Shown in pieces: positions 5,913-9,686 of a stretch of DNA of 9,686 bases. A program made the translations under genes and the position numbers. The notes beneath the pieces were generated by a model. The model was not told where the DNA came from and did no database searches. It worked only from the letters and a program-made list of their open reading frames with translations. Numbering within the stretch: position 1 is the first letter of the stretch; each line of letters opens with the position of its first letter. The stretch lies in the NCBI GenBank assembly GCA_029237755.1, contig JAQZBT010000027.1:1-9686 (forward strand), in the 5' to 3' direction. The stretch is from Candidatus Saccharimonadota bacterium (GTDB lineage Bacteria > Patescibacteriota > Saccharimonadia > UBA4664).

Positions 5913-8000
5913 ATGACTCTCGCTACGCCCACTCACTGCCCGTACTGCTCCTTGCAATGCGGCCTCAACCTCCAGCAAGCTGGTGGCGCACTAACCGTAG
6001 TAGAACGGCCGGATTTTCCGGTCAACCGCGGGGCGCTCTGCATCAAGGGCCAGACCTCCGCCGACCTGCTGCACTCAGCCGAGCGCCTCACTACGCCGCT
6101 CGTTCGAGACAGCAAGTCGGGCGAACTGCGCCCGGCCACCTGGGACGAGGCGCTGGATATGGTCGCCGCGGCTCTGATTGCTGCCCAAGCCAAATATGGC
6201 ACAGATGCAGTCGGCGTCTTTGGCGGCGGCAGTCTGACCAACGAAAAGGCTTACCAGCTTGGTAAGTTTGCCCGGGTCGCACTGCGGACATCGACTATCG
6301 ATTACAATGGCCGGTTTTGCATGTCGTCGGCCGCAGCAGCCAACTTGAGGGCCTTCGGGCTTGACCGAGGATTACCGTTTCCGCTCGAGGACATTGCCGG
6401 CACCGACTGCATTCTGCTCATCGGCAGCAACCTGGCCGAGACCATGCCGCCCGCCCAGCGCTACTTCACCGAGCAGCGCGAGCGCGGCGGAAGCTTGATC
6501 GTGGTCGATCCCAGGGCGACGCCTACAGCCCGCAACGCGACCCTGCACCTGCAGCCGCTGCCCGGTACCGACCTGGCATTGGCCCTGGGTCTGATCCACA
6601 TCGCAGTGCAAAAGGGCTACATCGACCAACCGTTCATCGACGAGCGGACAACCGGATGGCCTCAGGTCCAAGCCATCTCCATGGAGTACATGCCGCACCG
6701 CGTGGAGCGCATCACCGGTGTCCCAGCCAAGCAGCTGTACGAGGCCGCGCGCCTGATCGGCGAGGCCCCCACGGGCATGGTCCTGACGGCCCGCGGTGCG
6801 GAGCAGCACAGCAAAGGCACCGATACGGTCTCTGCCTGGATCAACCTGGCACTGGCCCTCGGCAAGGCCGGCCGCGCCCATTGCGGCTACGGCTGTCTGA
6901 CTGGTCAAGGTAATGGCCAAGGCGGTCGCGAACACGGCCAGAAGGCCGACCAGCTGCCCGGCTACCGCAAGATCGACGACCCGGTCGCCCGCGCGTATGT
7001 CGCCGGGGTATGGGGCGTGGATCCCAACTCCCTGCCTGGTCCCGGACCTTCGGCCTACGAGCTGCTGGACAGTCTGGGTGAACCATCGGGTGTGCGGGCG
7101 CTGCTCGTGATGGGTTCAAACCCGGTTATTTCGGCTCCCCGGGCAGCGCACATTGAGGCGAAGTTAAGGCGTCTGGACTGTTTGATCGTGGCCGATTACT
7201 TCATGTCCGAAACCGCGGCCATTGCTGATGTCGTATTGCCATCTGCCCAATTCGCAGAGGAAGACGGCACCATGACAAACCTGGAGGGCCGGGTCATCAG
7301 GAGAAACAAAGCGGTGCCACCGCCCTCCGGATCCCGGACCGACCTGGAAATACTGGCCGAACTGGCGAAGCGTCTCGGGCACACCGAGGGGTTTTCGTCT
7401 CAACCAGAGCTGGTGTTTGAGGAACTGCGGCGCGCCTCCGCTGGTGGGCCGGCCGATTACGCCGGCATCACTTACGCGCGAATCGACGCGGAGTACGGCG
7501 TATTTTGGCCCTGTCCCGAAGAGTCGCATCCCGGTACTCCCCGAATGTTTGAGGAGCGATTCAACACGGCCGACGGCCGGGCCCGGTTTGTACCGGTCAC
7601 CCACCGCGCGGCGGCCGAAGAGCCGGACAGCGAGTACCCAATCTGGTTCACGACCGGACGGGTGATGGCTCAGTACCAAAGCGGCACGCAGACTCGTCGA
7701 GTCGATCGGCTCAACGAGGCTTCTCCGGAGGCGTTCGTCGAGATGCACCCGCGGCTAGCCAAATCGCTGGGTATCACGGACGGCGAAACCGTCCGGGTAA
7801 TCAGTCGACGCGGCTGGGTCGAGGTGAAGGTGCGGATCGTCAGCAGTATCCGGCCGGATTTGGTGTTTATGCCGTTCCACTGGGGCGGTAAAGGCCGGGC
7901 CAACAGCCTGACCAACCCCGCCCTCGATCCGACCTCAAGGATGCCGGAGTTTAAGCTCTGCGCAGTCAGGATTGAGCGGCTCGTGACCACAACAGATTAG
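5913..8000 (+). CDS. nasA: Assimilatory nitrate reductase catalytic subunit (bis-MGD, [4Fe-4S])
   Basis: This 695-residue enzyme reduces nitrate to nitrite in the cytoplasm. The N-terminal [4Fe-4S] ligands are C9-x2-C12-x3-C16-x26-C43 (HCPYCSLQCG ... ALCIKG), the spacing of the Nap/NarB/NasA branch. C136 in YNGRFCMSSAA is the expected Mo ligand of that branch. Further molybdopterin signatures include GGGSLTNEKAYQLGKFAR (about 104-121), EEDGTMTNLEGR (about 447-460) and the C-terminal dinucleotide-binding domain (FTTGRVMAQYQSGTQTRR through MPFHWGG, about residue 575 on). There is no twin-arginine leader, which argues against periplasmic NapA. The length is close to cyanobacterial NarB. It lacks the extra C-terminal BFD-type [2Fe-2S] domain of the longer Klebsiella-type NasA, so electrons must reach the [4Fe-4S] centre directly. 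It is first in an operon with the flavoprotein 8 bp downstream. narB would be an equally fair name; related formate dehydrogenases are less likely given the neighbours. Confidence 0.93.
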   Translation: MTLATPTHCPYCSLQCGLNLQQAGGALTVVERPDFPVNRGALCIKGQTSADLLHSAERLTTPLVRDSKSGELRPATWDEALDMVAAALIAAQAKYGTDAVGVFGGGSLTNEKAYQLGKFARVALRTSTIDYNGRFCMSSAAAANLRAFGLDRGLPFPLEDIAGTDCILLIGSNLAETMPPAQRYFTEQRERGGSLIVVDPRATPTARNATLHLQPLPGTDLALALGLIHIAVQKGYIDQPFIDERTTGWPQVQAISMEYMPHRVERITGVPAKQLYEAARLIGEAPTGMVLTARGAEQHSKGTDTVSAWINLALALGKAGRAHCGYGCLTGQGNGQGGREHGQKADQLPGYRKIDDPVARAYVAGVWGVDPNSLPGPGPSAYELLDSLGEPSGVRALLVMGSNPVISAPRAAHIEAKLRRLDCLIVADYFMSETAAIADVVLPSAQFAEEDGTMTNLEGRVIRRNKAVPPPSGSRTDLEILAELAKRLGHTEGFSSQPELVFEELRRASAGGPADYAGITYARIDAEYGVFWPCPEESHPGTPRMFEERFNTADGRARFVPVTHRAAAEEPDSEYPIWFTTGRVMAQYQSGTQTRRVDRLNEASPEAFVEMHPRLAKSLGITDGETVRVISRRGWVEVKVRIVSSIRPDLVFMPFHWGGKGRANSLTNPALDPTSRMPEFKLCAVRIERLVTTTD

Positions 8001-8008
8001 GCGGCACA

Positions 8009-9211
8009 ATGATGAAAATCGTAGTCGTGGGCTACGGCATGGCCGCAGCTCGTTTTGCATCGCAGATGAGAAACGCTGACGTGTCGATGACGATACTCGG
8101 TGAAGAGCGACATCCGGCCTACAACCGTAGTTTGCTCGCTGACGTTTTGGGTGGCCACTACCGGCCAGAGGCAATCACATTGCCCGCCCCGGGTCCTGGC
8201 GTCGACGTATGTCTGGGTGTCCCGGTCATCAGCATTGACCGGGCAAACCAGACAGTCCACATGGCCAATGGCGACGAGCACCACTATGACAAGCTTGTCA
8301 TCGCCACCGGCAGCAGGCCAATCCTGCCGCCTTTCAGAGGACTCTACGATCACGAAGGTCGGCCCAAATCAGGCGTCTTCGCGTTTCGGACCCTGGACGA
8401 TTACACCAATCTGGCTGCCGCGGTGAAGAACACCAAGCGCGCAGTGGTGATCGGCGGCGGCGTACTCGGCATTGCGGCGGCGCAGGCTTTGGCCTCGTGC
8501 GACGTACTGGTCGAGATTGTGCATGCGGGTCGTCATCCCATGGACCGCTACTTAAACGGTGAGGCCGGGGGAGTCCTTAAGACCACTCTCGCCCGGCTGG
8601 GCATCGATGTGTATGCCAAAAACCGGGTCAAGGCCATCCTCGGCGACCAGACCGTTGCAGGTGTCAAACTCGACACCGGCTTCGTTCTCGACTGCGACAT
8701 GGTGGTGCTGGCCTGCGGTGTAGCGCCCAGAGTGGAGCTCGCCAAACAGGCCGGCCTCCAAATCGGCCGCAACAAAGGCATCGTCATTGGCGACGACCTG
8801 GCGAGCGTGACCGATGATCGCATACATGCCATAGGCGAGTGCGCCGAGCATGCGGGTCGCAGCTTCGGTCTAGTCGCCCCAGCCTGGGAACAGGCGGACG
8901 TGCTAGCCGAGCGACTCAGCGGGCGGGATCCTACCGCCCTCTACCACGGTTCGTCCTTCGTCATGCGCCTAACGACCGGCGAAGTCGATGTAGCGGTGGT
9001 CGGCGACAGCCTGACCACCACAGACACCGGCGTAATCCGAGTGCTAAACGAAGCCGCCGGATCATACAAGATGGTCGCAGTCCGAGACAACCGGGTGGTT
9101 GCCGGCATTTTCGTCGGCGACCTGGACACAATCGGCACTGTGACCTTGGCCCACACCCGCCAGGAATTGCTGGATGCAGACAAGCTGCATCTCGTAACCA
9201 CTTCGCAGTGA
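8009..9211 (+). CDS. FAD/NAD(P)-dependent oxidoreductase, probable electron donor to nitrate reductase
   Basis: This 400-residue pyridine nucleotide-disulfide-type flavoprotein has an FAD motif GYGMAAARF (8-16), IATGSRP (98-104), an NAD(P) motif GGGVLGIAAA (149-158) and the second FAD motif IHAIGECA (272-279). Several stretches mirror the N-terminal module of the nirBD product here (ERHPAYNRSLL against ENRPAYNRVQL; IGECAEHAGRSFGLVAP against IGECALAWGQTYGLVAP), so the two are paralogous modules. It probably passes electrons from NAD(P)H to the adjacent nitrate reductase, like the NasB/NasC-type reductase subunits. Its five cysteines (68, 164, 229, 236, 278) form no CxC or CxxC pair, so unlike Bacillus NasB it has no BFD [2Fe-2S] domain. 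A weak AGGCGG precedes ATG 8009; the second ATG at 8012 is possible. It could also be a ferredoxin or rubredoxin reductase, but the 8-bp spacing from nasA favours the nitrate role. Confidence 0.85.
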   Translation: MMKIVVVGYGMAAARFASQMRNADVSMTILGEERHPAYNRSLLADVLGGHYRPEAITLPAPGPGVDVCLGVPVISIDRANQTVHMANGDEHHYDKLVIATGSRPILPPFRGLYDHEGRPKSGVFAFRTLDDYTNLAAAVKNTKRAVVIGGGVLGIAAAQALASCDVLVEIVHAGRHPMDRYLNGEAGGVLKTTLARLGIDVYAKNRVKAILGDQTVAGVKLDTGFVLDCDMVVLACGVAPRVELAKQAGLQIGRNKGIVIGDDLASVTDDRIHAIGECAEHAGRSFGLVAPAWEQADVLAERLSGRDPTALYHGSSFVMRLTTGEVDVAVVGDSLTTTDTGVIRVLNEAAGSYKMVAVRDNRVVAGIFVGDLDTIGTVTLAHTRQELLDADKLHLVTTSQ

Positions 9212-9213
9212 GA

Positions 9214-9239
9214 AAGGGTGGCTCGTCAGAGCCACCCTT
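9214..9239 (+). other. Perfect 11-bp hairpin between the flavoprotein and mobA genes
   Basis: AAGGGTGGCTC (9214-9224) pairs with GAGCCACCCTT (9229-9239) around a GTCA loop. It starts three bases after the stop codon and is followed by CTCC, not a T-tract. It may be a partial terminator, an RNA-processing site or a 3' stabiliser that lowers mobA expression relative to the genes upstream. Confidence 0.75.
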
Positions 9240-9274
9240 CTCCAACCACTTCACTGACACGATTGGAGGCCGAC

Positions 9275-9686
9275 ATGCCGTTGGTCACAATGAAGCTCGC
9301 GGCAGTGGTCTTGGCCGGCGGGGAATCGGCGCTTTGGCTCCGACAAGCTCGCCGCGGATCTCGATGGGCGCAGCCTGCTCCAACAGGCACTATTAGGCCT
9401 ACCGGCCGCTGCCGAGCTGATCATCGTCGGGCCTGAGCGACCCATCGGGCGTTCGGCCCGGTACGTGCGCGAGGAGCCACCTGGGACCGGCCCGGCCGCT
9501 GCCCTGATTGCCGGACTGGCCGCCATCAGCAAGCAACCGGACGCGATCGTCGTGCTACCAGGAGACGCGCCCCGGGCCGGACATGCAGCCCTGGCCTTGC
9601 TAGCTGAGCTCTGTAAGGGTGACACGTCGGCGGTTATGGCCACTGACGCGTCCGGCCGGTTACAGCCACTTCAGTTCGCTTTGACT
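9275..9686 (+). pseudogene. mobA: MobA-like Mo-cofactor guanylyltransferase, frame broken near the N-terminus and cut by the window end
   Basis: MobA adds GMP to molybdopterin to make the MGD cofactor that the nitrate reductase upstream needs. ATG 9275 has a strong GGAGG at 9265-9269 (5-nt spacing). The first 18 codons read MPLVTMKLAAVVLAGGES, the start of the family's LAGGxSxRFGxDK motif. That frame then fails: it turns to unrelated sequence and stops at TGA 9434-9436. From 9330 the third frame continues the family perfectly to the window end: RFGSDKLAADLDGRSLLQQ, REEPPGTGPAAALIAGL, VVLPGDAPRAGH (acidic metal-site region) and GRLQPLQFALT. Restoring two bases near 9329-9332 gives LAGGESARFGSDK with exact spacing. 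Loss of one GC from GCGCGC is the simplest cause; a sequencing or assembly error is possible. The rest of the gene lies beyond the window, so only a partial coding region is seen. Confidence 0.85.

Larger units (their letters stand above)
5725..5922. repeat. 13-nt inverted repeat spanning the two gene starts
   Basis: ACCATGACTCTCG occurs at 5910-5922 on the plus strand, over the nasA start codon. It occurs again, perfectly, on the minus strand at 5737-5725, over the upstream ATG in the nirBD frame. The arms are 172 bp apart. Confidence 0.7.

Noticed and set aside
9251..9643. 130-codon minus-strand frame opposite mobA
   Set aside because: The plus strand carries the MobA motifs across the same interval, so this is a shadow.

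Overview
The window is a nitrate-assimilation locus from a bacterium with a moderately GC-rich genome. The coding DNA is roughly 60% GC and strongly GC-biased at third codon positions, Shine-Dalgarno sites are clear, and the one AT-rich stretch is regulatory. No taxonomic marker is present. The partial MEDS-like protein and the style of the genes would fit Chloroflexota or Actinomycetota, but that is only an impression.

Left flank (1-1430): the C-terminal end of a coiled-coil, probably MEDS-type sensory protein (+) meets a small SRPBCC/polyketide-cyclase-like protein (-) tail to tail. A divergent 142-residue protein of unknown function follows (+) and ends in a strong intrinsic terminator. 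A second hairpin faces it from the nitrate operon.

Nitrate block (1440-9686): two operons diverge from an AT-rich regulatory region of about 200 bp (5714-5912). Leftward runs a fused NirB-NirD siroheme nitrite reductase, then 30 bp later a NarK-type nitrate/nitrite MFS transporter. Rightward runs a cytoplasmic bis-MGD nitrate reductase of the NarB/NasA type, then 8 bp later a 400-residue FAD/NAD(P) oxidoreductase that resembles the N-terminal module of NirB. After a strong 11-bp hairpin comes a MobA-like molybdenum-cofactor guanylyltransferase cut off by the window end. Together the set covers nitrate import, nitrate to nitrite, nitrite to ammonium, and the last step of cofactor synthesis for the nitrate reductase.

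Main points of interest: (a) the mobA-like gene carries a reading-frame break exactly inside the LAGGxSxRFGxDK nucleotide-binding motif, best explained by a 2-nt (GC) loss; (b) the nitrate reductase electron chain looks minimal, because neither the catalytic subunit nor its reductase partner has the [2Fe-2S] domain found in several known systems; (c) the divergent control region holds an almost perfect sigma70 promoter, two dyads, three TTAACATT-like repeats and a 13-nt inverted repeat that places identical sequence over a possible start of nirBD and the start of nasA. All functions are inferred from reading motifs by eye; no database search was run.
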